Of a stretch of DNA of 64,000 nucleotides, positions 26,478-35,662 are shown one piece after another. The DNA lies in NCBI GenBank assembly GCA_016716765.1, contig JADJVA010000009.1:98301-162300 (forward strand), in the 5' to 3' direction. This DNA comes from Bdellovibrionales bacterium (GTDB taxonomy: Bacteria; Bdellovibrionota; Bdellovibrionia; Bdellovibrionales; UBA1609). The translations under genes were made by a program, and so were the position numbers. Each line of letters opens with the position of its first letter. The first letter of the stretch is position 1. Below the pieces are notes generated by a model that was not told where the DNA came from, made no database searches, and saw only the letters and a program-made list of their open reading frames with translations.

Positions 26478-29400
26478 TTAATACCAGCGCTTCACCTTGC
26501 GCACACTGTTATTGTCAGAGTCAGATATAAATAAATTGCCTTCGCTATCAAAGGCAAGACTGGTCGGATAGGAGATACTGGCCGAAGTGGCGACAACTCC
26601 CTCTTGGGAAAGGTCGAGAGTTGTGCGCGCTAATCCCCCACCGCTTGAGCCCATCACTAAGGAAGCAGATCCTGACAATCTATCTCTACATTTTACAAAA
26701 GAAAGGTTGGAAGAAGTGCTAAATGAGCTGTAGCAAATTTGCTCAGCATTCGCCGTAAGACCATACAAAGTATTCGAGCTCAGTGCCGCATCCTGATAAA
26801 GGCTTTTCAAATAGTTGGCTGGGACTGTCACTCCCATGACATTGACGGATGATCCCGTATCATTGATATATTTAATTTTTCTGTTGGCTGAATCGAGCAA
26901 ATAGTAGCCACCCGCCACGAGGGGATCAGCAATGATTTTAGTTGGTACCCCGAATCGAGCTGACAAAAGAGGGCTATCGATATCTCCAGTGGTGCCACAG
27001 GTGCCAGCAAAATCAGCTATCACACCGAAGGGATCAATTTTTGCGATACAATAAGCCGCATTTAGTCCCACCAAAAGTCCCCCACCACTTTCAAACTCAA
27101 TCGTTTTGGGATCCACAATTTCTGAAATAGCGGGATTGTAATTCACATAAGTTCCACAAGTTGAGGTCCCCGCCACCCGACTTATCTTAAAAGGATTCAC
27201 ATTAACATTGAACAAAGAAGCGAGTCCCCCAGTTCGATTGTAGGCTCTAATTCGGCAGGTGCTCGATGTGGCCGTCGCATAGACAAGGGTACTGGCGCTG
27301 ACCGTGAAGTCCTGAAGTTTATTGGCAGCAATCAAATTAGATAAGGGGTCAAGATCATCGATTGAATCAGCAGATCCCCCCCCACCAATATAGGTTTCTA
27401 AATATCCAGTCCCTAAATCCAAGCGACGAACTTCTGTCGAACTGGGCATATCCCCAATCAACAGGCTATTGGTCAATGCGTCGTAACTCAATTGTTTCGG
27501 AAAACTCAACAGAGAGCTCGCCGCCGCGTGAGCTGTCGAATTTATTTTGCCACCTCGGCCCAATCCAGTTCCAACAACTCCATTGATAAGATTGCTAGTG
27601 AAGTTGAGTTCCTCAATGTAACCATTTTGATTGTCAGCGACCAACAATCGATTACCCTCTAAAATCATGTCTTTTGGATAGTACAATTCAGAGGCAAGAG
27701 CTGGTCCCCCAAAGCTCGGGACCCCCAAGGTCCCTGTTCCCCAAATTGGACCTCCCATATAACCGCTAATACTTTGCCCACCCCAGACAAGGGGCGATGG
27801 GGAGTTATTTAGATAAGTAATTCGCGCACCGGTTGAATAGCTGATAAAAAAGCCCCTCACGATGGAAGGATCGTCAATCGTTAGAAAAGCCGGCATCGGA
27901 AATTGATTTGCCAGAGCAGTCATTTCAGAGGGATTGCCTGAGGTGCAGCCGCCAGCCATTCCCGCAATGGTACCGACGTTGCTTGAAAACACTGTGCTTG
28001 CCCCTCCAAAAAAGCTAATGGAGCCTCCCGTGGTATTTAAAACTCTTAAAGCACAAACGCCAGTATTGTACTCGACCCAATACATATTGCCCGAGTTATC
28101 AAAGGCAATATCCATCGGCTTTTGAATCGTCGCACTGCCAGCGGGCCCATTGGTATTTCCAGCTGCACCAGTACCCACCACGGTATAGGCCAGTCCATTG
28201 GATAAATCGACACGCTTAATTCGATAAATAGTGGAACAGCCCACATACAAATTGTTCCCATAAATAGCCAAGCCATAGGGGCCATTGCAAGCTTGGGTGG
28301 TGCCTGAAGTGCCATCCGTGTGACCTCCAGATGGTCCCAAGACAATGCTGACAGTTCCAGCGCTGGTCACGGAAAACACAGCATTCTGAGTGGTGGTTGT
28401 GTAGTAAAGAGTCTGAGTGGTCGAATCCCAAGCCATGCTATTGACAATGTTGATAGGCATATTGGCTGCTGTCCCCGAGGTGGCATTACTCACTCCACCC
28501 GTACCCACCAGAACCTTCATCTGACCAGGAGCTATCGCGGTTCCCAATTTTGTGACCGCAGAAGAGCTGGTATTGTAAAACCATATGAGACGATTGCCCG
28601 TATCACTGACAAAATATCCGTAACCGGAATCCTCAGCTAATGCCCACGGTTCTATCCTTAAACGACTCGCCTCAAGCGGAAGGATCGCACCGTTTCCGAC
28701 GTCCGGCTGACCCACCACCGTGCAAACCTCGCCGCCCTTTAGTTTGTTACATGCCGAGCTAAATCCATTGACCGTGATATTCCAAGAGTGTGAAACCGTG
28801 GTCGTGCCATCGGTGACGCTCACTTTGAGCATATTGGACCCCAAAAAGGATGAATTTGAATTAAAAGTTGCCGTAGCACCCGAAGCCGTGAGAGCGGCAT
28901 TGGCGGAATTGTTCAAGGTCCAAGAATAGGCAAAGGTCCCCGAACCACCTGAAGCATTGGCGGATAAACTGAGTGATTTATCGACTGTCACAAAATCAGA
29001 AGTCCCAGAGGGCGATATCGGTGTGACGGTCAGTGGTCCCCCGATCGGCGACGAAGCTCCAAACCGTGTGCAACTGGTGACAAAATCGGCTGACATATTG
29101 GCAGTGAGATCAAGGCTCACATCACCGGGTTTCAAATCGATCACTTTGCTGGCTAAGCGCACGGGACGCGAGAGATTGTCATAGTCGGGGGGAACCCCTT
29201 CAGGAACCTTTTTGCACTCAGCATTTATCGATCGCAATCCCAGCACAGTAATGACTCGGGCTGCACCGCTGGGAACAATCAGTTCAGCAGTGCCACCTGC
29301 TGGCACGAACGCAATTGAGGGACCAAACTGAATACTCGGACCTGAAGTGGTACAATTGTGTCGCATCAATCCAGGATCTGGACCACCTACTGTCACCATG

Positions 29401-29657
29401 TAGCAGTTGATATCGGCCAGTGACTGAGGATCACTCAGCGCCCAAGTTTCACTGTTCTGAGAAGAAACGCCTTGGCCAGCTTTTCTCGCTCCAGTTGCAC
29501 TAATCATTGATGCGTTGATCTTCTCAGCATTTGATTTTGCCGCCGGAAATTGAATTCTAACGGTGCTGCCCGAGTTCGATTTTTTAGTACAGCCAAAAGC
29601 CATTGCCGCAATGGCAATACTCAAGCATGACAATACTCTTAAATCACAGCAAAACAA
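26478..29657 (-). CDS. Large NHL-repeat lipoprotein with PKD-like domain
   Basis: 1059 residues. The lipobox MAFGC (Cys at about 23) marks a lipoprotein; the TTG at 29657 has GGAGG eight bases upstream. Residues ~215-300 form a PKD/Ig-like domain (LSLSANASGGSGTFAYSW ... VSVTDGTTTVSHSW). The rest is a beta-propeller of NHL-type units: PYGLAIYGNNLYVGC, PMDIAFDNSGNMYWVEY, YPKDMILEGNRLLVADNQ, FPKQLSYDALTNSLLIGD and YPTSLAFDSEGNLFISDSDN. Such propellers usually mediate binding rather than catalysis. No partner gene is adjacent. It is probably surface or periplasmic. Confidence 0.85.
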   Translation of the reverse strand: MFCCDLRVLSCLSIAIAAMAFGCTKKSNSGSTVRIQFPAAKSNAEKINASMISATGARKAGQGVSSQNSETWALSDPQSLADINCYMVTVGGPDPGLMRHNCTTSGPSIQFGPSIAFVPAGGTAELIVPSGAARVITVLGLRSINAECKKVPEGVPPDYDNLSRPVRLASKVIDLKPGDVSLDLTANMSADFVTSCTRFGASSPIGGPLTVTPISPSGTSDFVTVDKSLSLSANASGGSGTFAYSWTLNNSANAALTASGATATFNSNSSFLGSNMLKVSVTDGTTTVSHSWNITVNGFSSACNKLKGGEVCTVVGQPDVGNGAILPLEASRLRIEPWALAEDSGYGYFVSDTGNRLIWFYNTSSSAVTKLGTAIAPGQMKVLVGTGGVSNATSGTAANMPINIVNSMAWDSTTQTLYYTTTTQNAVFSVTSAGTVSIVLGPSGGHTDGTSGTTQACNGPYGLAIYGNNLYVGCSTIYRIKRVDLSNGLAYTVVGTGAAGNTNGPAGSATIQKPMDIAFDNSGNMYWVEYNTGVCALRVLNTTGGSISFFGGASTVFSSNVGTIAGMAGGCTSGNPSEMTALANQFPMPAFLTIDDPSIVRGFFISYSTGARITYLNNSPSPLVWGGQSISGYMGGPIWGTGTLGVPSFGGPALASELYYPKDMILEGNRLLVADNQNGYIEELNFTSNLINGVVGTGLGRGGKINSTAHAAASSLLSFPKQLSYDALTNSLLIGDMPSSTEVRRLDLGTGYLETYIGGGGSADSIDDLDPLSNLIAANKLQDFTVSASTLVYATATSSTCRIRAYNRTGGLASLFNVNVNPFKISRVAGTSTCGTYVNYNPAISEIVDPKTIEFESGGGLLVGLNAAYCIAKIDPFGVIADFAGTCGTTGDIDSPLLSARFGVPTKIIADPLVAGGYYLLDSANRKIKYINDTGSSVNVMGVTVPANYLKSLYQDAALSSNTLYGLTANAEQICYSSFSTSSNLSFVKCRDRLSGSASLVMGSSGGGLARTTLDLSQEGVVATSASISYPTSLAFDSEGNLFISDSDNNSVRKVKRWY

Positions 29658-29922
29658 ATTAAGTGCCTCCGATTTATGTCCCCTCCTGGCTTATCGGAGG
29701 TTTCATCTGGGGAACGAGATCCAATGTGAGAAAGATACTGAGAATCGAATAAAGATTAGGTACGAGGCGAAGGGAAATATGGAAGATGGAGATCTCTCCA
29801 TCTTTATCAAAACAACACAAACTCATTTTTTGGCGAAAATTGCTTCGCCAATTAAAACCATGAGGCATGGATATTGCTGATTCAGCCCTCGTTTGACTTC
29901 TAACCCGATAGCGAGGTGATAA

Positions 29923-30480
29923 ATGGCAATAACCCCTGCAATTGTTATAGCGTTGATACTTCGATCTACAGGTGAAACCCAATTCGGTTTGAACCTGGAT
30001 TGTGCTCTAAAACAAAACTCCAACACCGGCGGTATCTCTTCTGAATATCAGGACACTCAGAGAGACTCAGATCCTCAGGCTGAAAATACCCAATTAAATA
30101 TTCGCATTAGCGAGATGACTTCCTTATATGGTGAAAAATTCTACTGGATTAGTCTTGCCGCCAACGGAGAACACATCGGAAGTGGTTTTAAGGCCAGCCC
30201 GAGAAAAGTCCAAGTCTCTGTGGGCGAATCTGGATATTCGCTTGTCTGGAAAGAAAGACAAACAAGGAGAAGGGGCAATGCTAATTCAGGAGAAACCTTT
30301 CTTACAGTGAAAATGGCAGATCCTGATCAAAGACTTGACTTTGGGAGCACTCAATTGGGCGAAGATGAGTTTAGGGCGAATGTCTCTATTAATCCCATAA
30401 TTGCTCCCTCGATGCCACCTCACTTCGTCAAGAGTCTCACCAACGCCACCTGCAAAATTAAGAATGCTGACCCCATCTAG
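29923..30480 (+). CDS. Exported hypothetical protein
   Basis: 185 residues, ATG 29923 with GAGG six bases upstream. A short hydrophobic N terminus (MAITPAIVIALILRSTG) acts as signal or anchor. The mature protein is beta-rich and hydrophilic (GEKFYWISLAANGEHIGSGF, KVQVSVGESGYSLVWKERQ), with Cys only near residues 27 and 178. No family recognised. Divergent from the NHL lipoprotein. Confidence 0.6.
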   Translation: MAITPAIVIALILRSTGETQFGLNLDCALKQNSNTGGISSEYQDTQRDSDPQAENTQLNIRISEMTSLYGEKFYWISLAANGEHIGSGFKASPRKVQVSVGESGYSLVWKERQTRRRGNANSGETFLTVKMADPDQRLDFGSTQLGEDEFRANVSINPIIAPSMPPHFVKSLTNATCKIKNADPI

Positions 30481-30801
30481 GGATCAGACAAAGCAAACGG
30501 GCCAATCGTAGTGGCAATAATTGCAGTTCAGGCCGTCTATGTGCACTTCAATGTCTAGCCTGAAAAAATGAGCTTGGACTATCATTTGACCCGCCAACAT
30601 GCGATTTTTACTTAGGCTGGATATTCGGTTGGAAGTCACGAGATCAAATTGGGAAATTGCTGGTCTCAAGATCAGTTTGATCTGGCAGATCTCAATATTA
30701 TTGGCTTTAACGACGAAGGGAGCTCCTCCAGAATTGATATCTGCTATGATTTTTTTCAGCTTGAGATGACAAACAAGGTAAAAGTTCTAGTTACAGAGTG
30801 A
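30481..30801 (+). pseudogene. Degenerate exported-protein remnant with in-frame TAG codons
   Basis: Directly after the previous stop one frame reads as a coherent protein with TAG codons breaking it: it includes VVAIIAVQAVYVHFNV, SLDYHLTRQHAIFT, then AGYSVGSHEIKLGNCW and DLADLNIIGFNDEGSSSR up to a TGA at about 30801. The final 60 codons have normal composition. No start or ribosome site. Likely the decayed remains of a small exported protein; low certainty. Confidence 0.3.
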
Positions 30802-31197
30802 CAAATAAATGCAAAATCAATTCGCAACCGGTAATGAAAACGACCACAATAGCGACTACCTGTTGAAATTTCAATAGACGACCATATTTCGATTCAAATC
30901 GAAACGTTTTCACTGAAATTGCCCCGCCATTTTCATGGTAAACTAAATGGGAGTGTTTTTCAAACTGGAGGTGCTGGAGCTTATGACTTTTTAAAAAAGT
31001 GGGACCGTGAACTAAGGCACTCGTGCAACTCCACGAAAGAAGACGACAGGCGACCGGGGCTCAACGGTAAATTTTATGGATGAGACGGATATAAACGGCG
31101 ACTCCGAGATGCGACGGCCAAAAGCGCGGAGCGGAAGGCCCACTTGAGCCACTGAGAATGGCTCCCATAGGAATTGTTAATCTTAAAAGTCTCTTGT
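30802..31197. other. Gene-free stretch
   Basis: About 395 bases between two remnants. A Gly-rich patch near 30960 and a G/C-rich patch at 31040-31150 stand out from the AT-rich surroundings, but no reading frame, hairpin terminator or repeat could be supported. Confidence 0.35.
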
Positions 31198-31563
31198 TTA
31201 AAGAGCCCAGGCAATTCCGTTCAGGCACACGCCGCCGCCCGTTTGATATTCATTGTTTTGCAACAGGTAGTCACTGTGGCCTATTTGTATATCGTGGAAG
31301 GAATTTACAGTGGCCTCAAAGAGGGACAGAAATTCGGTCCAAATACGCTGGTAATATCGACGAGTGTTGGGGGCTTTTTGATAGAGCCAGGAGAAAAGTA
31401 GGCCCTGCTCCTGGCTTGAGAGTTTTGAGAAAACGGTTTTGCAGTTGAGGGAGATATTTTTACTAGCTGGCAAATCAAGGGCCTTATTCTCGGCTCGCGA
31501 GTTAGTTGGAGAGTTTGGTGAAATCAGGGGGCTTTTTGAGGGAATACCAAGGTGATTTGCCAT
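31198..31563 (-). pseudogene. Tyrosine recombinase N-terminal fragment
   Basis: 121 codons. Residues ~50-100 (FSWLYQKAPNTRRYYQRIW, then TEFLSLFEATVNSFHDIQIG) match the SAM-like core-binding domain of phage-type integrases and Xer recombinases, where NTRRxYxRxWxxFxxF is characteristic. The catalytic domain with the Arg-His-Arg-Tyr residues is absent; the frame ends in unrelated sequence. It stands at the edge of a parA-containing island, as integrase genes often do. Confidence 0.5.
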
Positions 31564-31690
31564 ATTAAAATCCTAGCACACCTGACGAATAGAGAAAGGT
31601 AAGAAAAGCCTAATAATCATACATGATTTTATGCGCTAAAATTCGAGTTTCAGATGGTACTTTGATGTTACGTTTGTTACGATTCGATTT

Positions 31691-32134
31691 GTGAAGCCTA
31701 GATTGTCCCCCCTTCATTATCCTGTTGTCATAAAGCAACATCTTGATTTTATTGTTCTTTCTGTGCCTGATTTGGGTATTAGTCTCGTTGAAAACGCTCC
31801 CCTCCAAGGCAAACTAAACCCCGAATATGTTCTTAAAATCGCCACTGCGCTCGCAAATGTTTGGCTTAAGGCTCAAAAAAGACTTCTTGAACATCAGTCC
31901 GCTGGGAAAAGTGCACCCTCCCCGTCTAAACAGAAAATGTCGGTTGATGCGAGGAGATTGCAATACATGACGGCCTCTGAGGTGGCGAAACGACTTGGCG
32001 TCAGCCGAATGACCGTTCATCGATTGGTTAAGAAGGGTTTACTAACTTGTACAAAAACAAGGGGCCAACACTCTCGCTTTTCCGAACTAAACCTAAAGGC
32101 CTACGAAAAGAAATACTGCGTCAAAAATGAATGA
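31691..32134 (+). CDS. HicB-like N terminus plus excisionase-like helix-turn-helix protein
   Basis: 147 residues from a GTG at 31691 (no clear ribosome site). Residues ~10-60 (HYPVVIKQHLDFIVLSVPDL, then ISLVENA) resemble the partial RNase H fold of HicB-type antitoxins. Residues ~92-147 are a MerR/excisionase-type helix-turn-helix (MTASEVAKRLGVSRMTVHRL, VKKGLLTCTKTRGQHSRF). No HicA toxin gene is adjacent. It is most simply a DNA-binding regulator of the island; both domain calls are by eye. Confidence 0.65.
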   Translation: MKPRLSPLHYPVVIKQHLDFIVLSVPDLGISLVENAPLQGKLNPEYVLKIATALANVWLKAQKRLLEHQSAGKSAPSPSKQKMSVDARRLQYMTASEVAKRLGVSRMTVHRLVKKGLLTCTKTRGQHSRFSELNLKAYEKKYCVKNE

Positions 32135-32172
32135 TGATCCGTGTTATTGTTCTAAAAACATTAGGCTCAGCG

Positions 32173-32613
32173 CTAGTGATTCAAATTAGAACCTTCAGAA
32201 ATCTCTGATTGTTTGATGGAAATTTCGTCTATCGATTCGGCCTCATTAGCTTCAAAAAGAACGCTGCCCTGACTGTCTGTGTCGATTCCACCCTCCGACT
32301 CGGATGCCTTCTTGACTGGTATTTTCTTAACGCCGGGCTTCTTCCGTTTTACTTGGGGCGACTTTGAGGATTCTGCCGCTTGGTCCACTCCGATGAGTCC
32401 TCCCATATTCTCCTTGAGAGATTGAATTCTATCATCGGTCAGTTTTTTCAGCTTAGCCTTAGAAAGATTGAACTTATCAGCCAACATCAGTGTCTCATCA
32501 AACTCAACTTTCGCCTGTTCAAACTTAAGTCTGGCTTGCTCAAGTTGATTTTTCGCGCATTCAAGATTTACAGAAGTCCGATCCATCTGAGACAAGAAGT
32601 CCATAAGTTGCAT
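32173..32613 (-). CDS. Coiled-coil acidic/basic protein in the parA cluster
   Basis: About 146 residues from ATG 32613, where GGGAG lies five bases upstream; a GTG at 32625 is less likely. Residues ~10-75 are a continuous coiled coil (NLECAKNQLEQARLKFEQAK), followed by a Lys/Pro-rich basic linker (KRKKPGVKKIPVKKA) and an acidic Ser/Glu tail. The order coil, basic, acidic resembles a DNA- or filament-binding accessory factor. Same strand as and 138 bases downstream of the 639-residue gene. Function unknown. Confidence 0.55.
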   Translation of the reverse strand: MQLMDFLSQMDRTSVNLECAKNQLEQARLKFEQAKVEFDETLMLADKFNLSKAKLKKLTDDRIQSLKENMGGLIGVDQAAESSKSPQVKRKKPGVKKIPVKKASESEGGIDTDSQGSVLFEANEAESIDEISIKQSEISEGSNLNH

Positions 32614-32750
32614 ATCGTCTCCCACCTTCTCCGGAAATATCTGCCGGTTGCATAATGAAGCGCCTTACTTTTAAGTTCTTTTAATTCCCGAAACAATAAA
32701 AAAATGCACGTCATCGCTGATCAAAAGAGCCAGCTCTGATAAGACAGAAT

Positions 32751-34670
32751 TCATAGTGTATCGTTATTATTACGCGATCGTTCGTTTTCAATAATTCTTG
32801 CCAAGACTAGTTTTTGATATGAGACACTGCCTAGCTTTGCAAGATGGCTCTCTGGCACCAAGTGCCGTTTCTCGTCGTCTGTCAATTTTTGAAATATCTC
32901 GGTGGCGGCTGCCACCAAGGCTGTCTCTGCTGTTTTCCGACGAAGATCTAGGGTTTCGCGCCTGCGAAGTTCGTTTGCCTCTACCTGCATCTTAAGCTCG
33001 CTCATATAGGCTTCCGAAACGTAGGCTCCAGAACGTCTCAAAATGCCCATGAGAAAGCCTAACTTGGACCCGCGGCTTTTCACCTGACCTGCATCAAGAT
33101 CGTAGGCAAAAGCTTCCAAGGAATCCTGAACTTCCGTCGCTAAAAGGGTACCCGTATGGAAAAGCTGGCGAATTTGTGTTCTCCCAAATCCAATGTCCTG
33201 CAAGGAAGGAGGTATCTGAATATCCGACCAATCAATGGGGAGATCTATTGGTGTTGATGAAAATGACGGGTTGGTTTCTGATGTTGTGTTGTTAGTAGTA
33301 GTAGCTTTTTTGATTAAATTTACACTACTACTACTAGAGGGCGTTGTGTCCGGTAACGTGTTCGCTTTGTGTTCGCTTTGAGGGGTTTTTGTGTTCGCTT
33401 TAGAGGTCATTTGTATGGCGAGATAGCCGTCAAAATGCTGATCTGGAACGCCAAATTCGATGAGACATCCCCTTCCTAATCCAAGCGGTCTTTTTGTTAA
33501 AAAGCCGTCTAGTTTCATCCGTTGTGTCGTTGTTTTTACCGACCCAAGCCTAATATTTGAAGCCTTTGCGAGGTATTCATGAGTTGTTGAAATCGTGCGG
33601 CTTCTTGATTGCAAACAGAGCTCAAGAATGCTTTCAAAGATCTTTAAGCGATTGCCTGAAAGATTTTGCACGGAGTGTTCAGTTCGAAAAATGTGGCTAG
33701 ACGGTGTGTTCGGGTTTTGTGTCCAGTGTAGTGTTCGCTTTGTGTTCGCGTTGTGTTCGCTATCTGTGTTCGACTCATGTTGTGTTCGCTTTGTGTTCGC
33801 TTTGTGTTCGCTATCTGTGTTCGCATTTGTCAAGCTCTTGCCAGCATCTAAAATTTCAAATTCTGAGTAATTTTTAGAGTATTGAGGCTGCCGTTTGTGT
33901 TTCTCTGATAAAGATTGTGTTCGCTTTAATGTTTTTTTGTGTTCGCTATCGTTTTGATTTAAAGCAACTACATCTCTACTTGTGTTCGCTATTTGTGTTC
34001 GGTTAAGCTCTGCGTTCTGTTCCGTTTCCGACCTACTGTCAGAGTCTAAATTACTTGAATTATTACTATTATCAAAAACCGTGTTCGCTATTCGTGTTCG
34101 CTTTTCTAGTGGAATGTGTTCGCTATTCGTGTTCGCTTTTCTCAGAAGATCTAGGTAGGTCTGCTCTTTAGATGTGTCCGATTTGTGTTCGTTATTTGTG
34201 TTCGCTTTCTGTGTTCGTATGATCTCCTGCGAAGGGTCTTTTGGAGTGAGAATCGACTTTGAAAAACCAAGGTGATTGCCATTTAGGTCTGCATTCTCAG
34301 CGAATTTGTGTTCGCTATCGTCGCTATTTGTGTTCGCTATTTGTGTTCGCTTTTTCAGAGGCACATCAGAAGCCTCAGAATTGAAAACTACCATGTCACT
34401 GGCTAGGGGTAATCCAGCGTGGTCTGCCGACAATCCTCGATCGTTTAAATCGATATCAAGATTGAATTCAATCTTAGGATCAGTGACTATCAAAGGCTTC
34501 GCATCATCCTCAAGATTTGCAGAAGTCTCTTTACTAGAATCTCTTTTCTCTTCGCTAGCTTTCAAAGAGGCCATGGTCTCCTTTATTCCATAGCCTCTTT
34601 TTCCAGTGCGCACCGAGGGCACCTTTGGTCCCTTCGATGCCTTTTCTAGGAGATCGTCAAGCTTAGCCAT
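32751..34670 (-). CDS. Winged-helix replication/partition-like protein with nested DNA repeats
   Basis: 639 residues, starting 18 bases after parA. N-terminal ~100 residues: basic then acidic (MAKLDDLLEKASKGPKVPSV). Residues ~106-322 are low-complexity Asn/Thr/Ser/Lys, encoded by the repeat array at 33706-34353. Residues ~325-415 look like a winged helix (NRLKIFESILELCLQ, THEYLAKASNIRLGSVKTTT, MKLDGFLTKRPLGLGRGCL). A Ser/Thr linker carries three more repeats, then the C-terminal domain from ~477 contains IGFGRTQIRQLFHTGTL and KLGFLMGILRRSGAYVSE and a helical tail. I recall similar C-terminal motifs from plasmid and island DNA-binding proteins. Replication initiator and ParB-like centromere-binding protein are both possible. 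Confidence 0.65.
   Translation of the reverse strand: MAKLDDLLEKASKGPKVPSVRTGKRGYGIKETMASLKASEEKRDSSKETSANLEDDAKPLIVTDPKIEFNLDIDLNDRGLSADHAGLPLASDMVVFNSEASDVPLKKRTQIANTNSDDSEHKFAENADLNGNHLGFSKSILTPKDPSQEIIRTQKANTNNEHKSDTSKEQTYLDLLRKANTNSEHIPLEKRTRIANTVFDNSNNSSNLDSDSRSETEQNAELNRTQIANTSRDVVALNQNDSEHKKTLKRTQSLSEKHKRQPQYSKNYSEFEILDAGKSLTNANTDSEHKANTKRTQHESNTDSEHNANTKRTLHWTQNPNTPSSHIFRTEHSVQNLSGNRLKIFESILELCLQSRSRTISTTHEYLAKASNIRLGSVKTTTQRMKLDGFLTKRPLGLGRGCLIEFGVPDQHFDGYLAIQMTSKANTKTPQSEHKANTLPDTTPSSSSSVNLIKKATTTNNTTSETNPSFSSTPIDLPIDWSDIQIPPSLQDIGFGRTQIRQLFHTGTLLATEVQDSLEAFAYDLDAGQVKSRGSKLGFLMGILRRSGAYVSEAYMSELKMQVEANELRRRETLDLRRKTAETALVAAATEIFQKLTDDEKRHLVPESHLAKLGSVSYQKLVLARIIENERSRNNNDTL
33358..34353. 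repeat. Array of ~27 copies of an 11-bp element nested in a coding gene
   Basis: Plus-strand consensus GTGTTCGCTWT. Copies start at 33358, 33369, 33391, 33706, 33731, 33742, 33753, 33766, 33782, 33793, 33804, 33817, 33917, 33939, 33982, 33995, 34081, 34094, 34116, 34129, 34174 (variant), 34185, 34198, 34211, 34308, 34330 and 34343. Steps inside clusters are mostly 11, 13 or 22, none divisible by three. On the coding strand GCGAACACA is therefore read in all three frames (ANT about 12 times, SEH about 7, RTQ/RTR about 8). This pattern indicates a DNA-level site array such as iterons or a partition centromere. Confidence 0.85.
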
Positions 34671-34688
34671 GTCCCGTCTGCCTTAGGC

Positions 34689-35662
34689 TTACTGACTTAC
34701 ATCAGCTGGAAGTTTGGAAAGACCAATGATCTCGTCTACGAGTTGAGCTATGTCTTTATAGAAATTCGAGGTTGGAGACAGGTCAGACTGTCCAGACTGA
34801 ACACGATTTATCGTATTGTCTGCTCGAATTACCGTGGAAAAGAGCTCTGCTTTCGTGTTACTTTCTAAGGTTCCAAGGGATTCCTTTAAGGATACGACCC
34901 AGCCGAGCTGAGACGACAGGCGATTGTCCAGTTGGTTGATGAGAATTCTCACCTCTGGCTGGTAGAATTCATATTCCATCAACCATTCTCGCAAAGATTC
35001 AAGAGTCATCTGGACTCCTTCGATACTAAATCTGGTCAAAAGAGTGGGAATAATAATGAGATCTGCTGCCAAACTTCCAAGAAAATTGATCTGTGAAAAA
35101 CTAGGCGACATGTCAAAAATAACAAAATTGGAATTCTGATCCTTAATGAGATTTCCAACGTAGGTTGCAGGATTTTTCTGAAAGCCACTCAGCTCAGTTT
35201 CAAGACGTGAGTTGAGGAGACTAGATGGCAGCACCTTAAGCCGTCATCAACATCAACAACAGCATCTTCGATACTGCACTTTCCAGTGATAACATCGTGG
35301 AGCACGTACCTGATCTTCTTTTGAAGACTTTCGTCATTGAGAAAAAACATGGTACTGTTTGCTTGTGGGTCCAAATCAACCACAAGTACCTCAAAACCGA
35401 GGTCTACCATTCTCCGGGCCATGGAAGTGGCGATCGAGGTCTTGCCTACTCCACCCTTATTGTTGCTAATCGCGATTGTCTTCTTGTTCGAATAGCTAAT
35501 GCCGCGGTGGCTGAAGAGCTTTCGTACAGCCGCTCGCGTGTACATTCTTGTTCTCCCCTTGAGACTTGATTCTTCATCAAGAATATTGAGGGCCTTGCTT
35601 AAAGCGCTAATTCGCTGAGGAGTCACACTTAACGAATCCGATAGTTCTTGCGTGGAAATCAT
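34689..35662 (-). pseudogene. parA: Type Ia-like ParA partition ATPase, single-base frameshift
   Basis: Two frames together encode a 324-residue ParA. N-terminal ~50 residues form a helix-turn-helix (TQELSDSLSVTPQRISALSK), as in P1/F-type ParA autorepressors. Deviant Walker A follows (NNKGGVGKTSIATSMARR), then VVDLDPQANSTMFF, the switch region FVIFDMSPSFSQINFLGSLA, and a C-terminal helical part. The shift is at 35234-35235: CC on the plus strand (GG in the gene) where CCC would give DGLRVLPSSLLNSRLE, the expected ParA sequence. A single homopolymer base, so error is possible. Start ATG with GGAGG seven bases upstream. Next gene begins 18 bases downstream. Confidence 0.88.

Noticed and set aside
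29563..29880. 105-codon plus-strand open frame before 29923
   Set aside because: It overlaps the signal-peptide end of the NHL lipoprotein on the opposite strand, lacks a ribosome site and has no protein-like pattern.
33700..34353. CRISPR-like array of regular repeats
   Set aside because: The unit is only 11 bp with 0-11 bp gaps, it lies wholly inside an open coding frame, and no cas gene is near. It is a site array, not repeats with spacers.
33358..34353. DnaA boxes or LexA sites as the identity of the 11-bp repeats
   Set aside because: GTGTTCGCTWT does not match TTATCCACA or the palindromic LexA consensus; the repeat is not palindromic.
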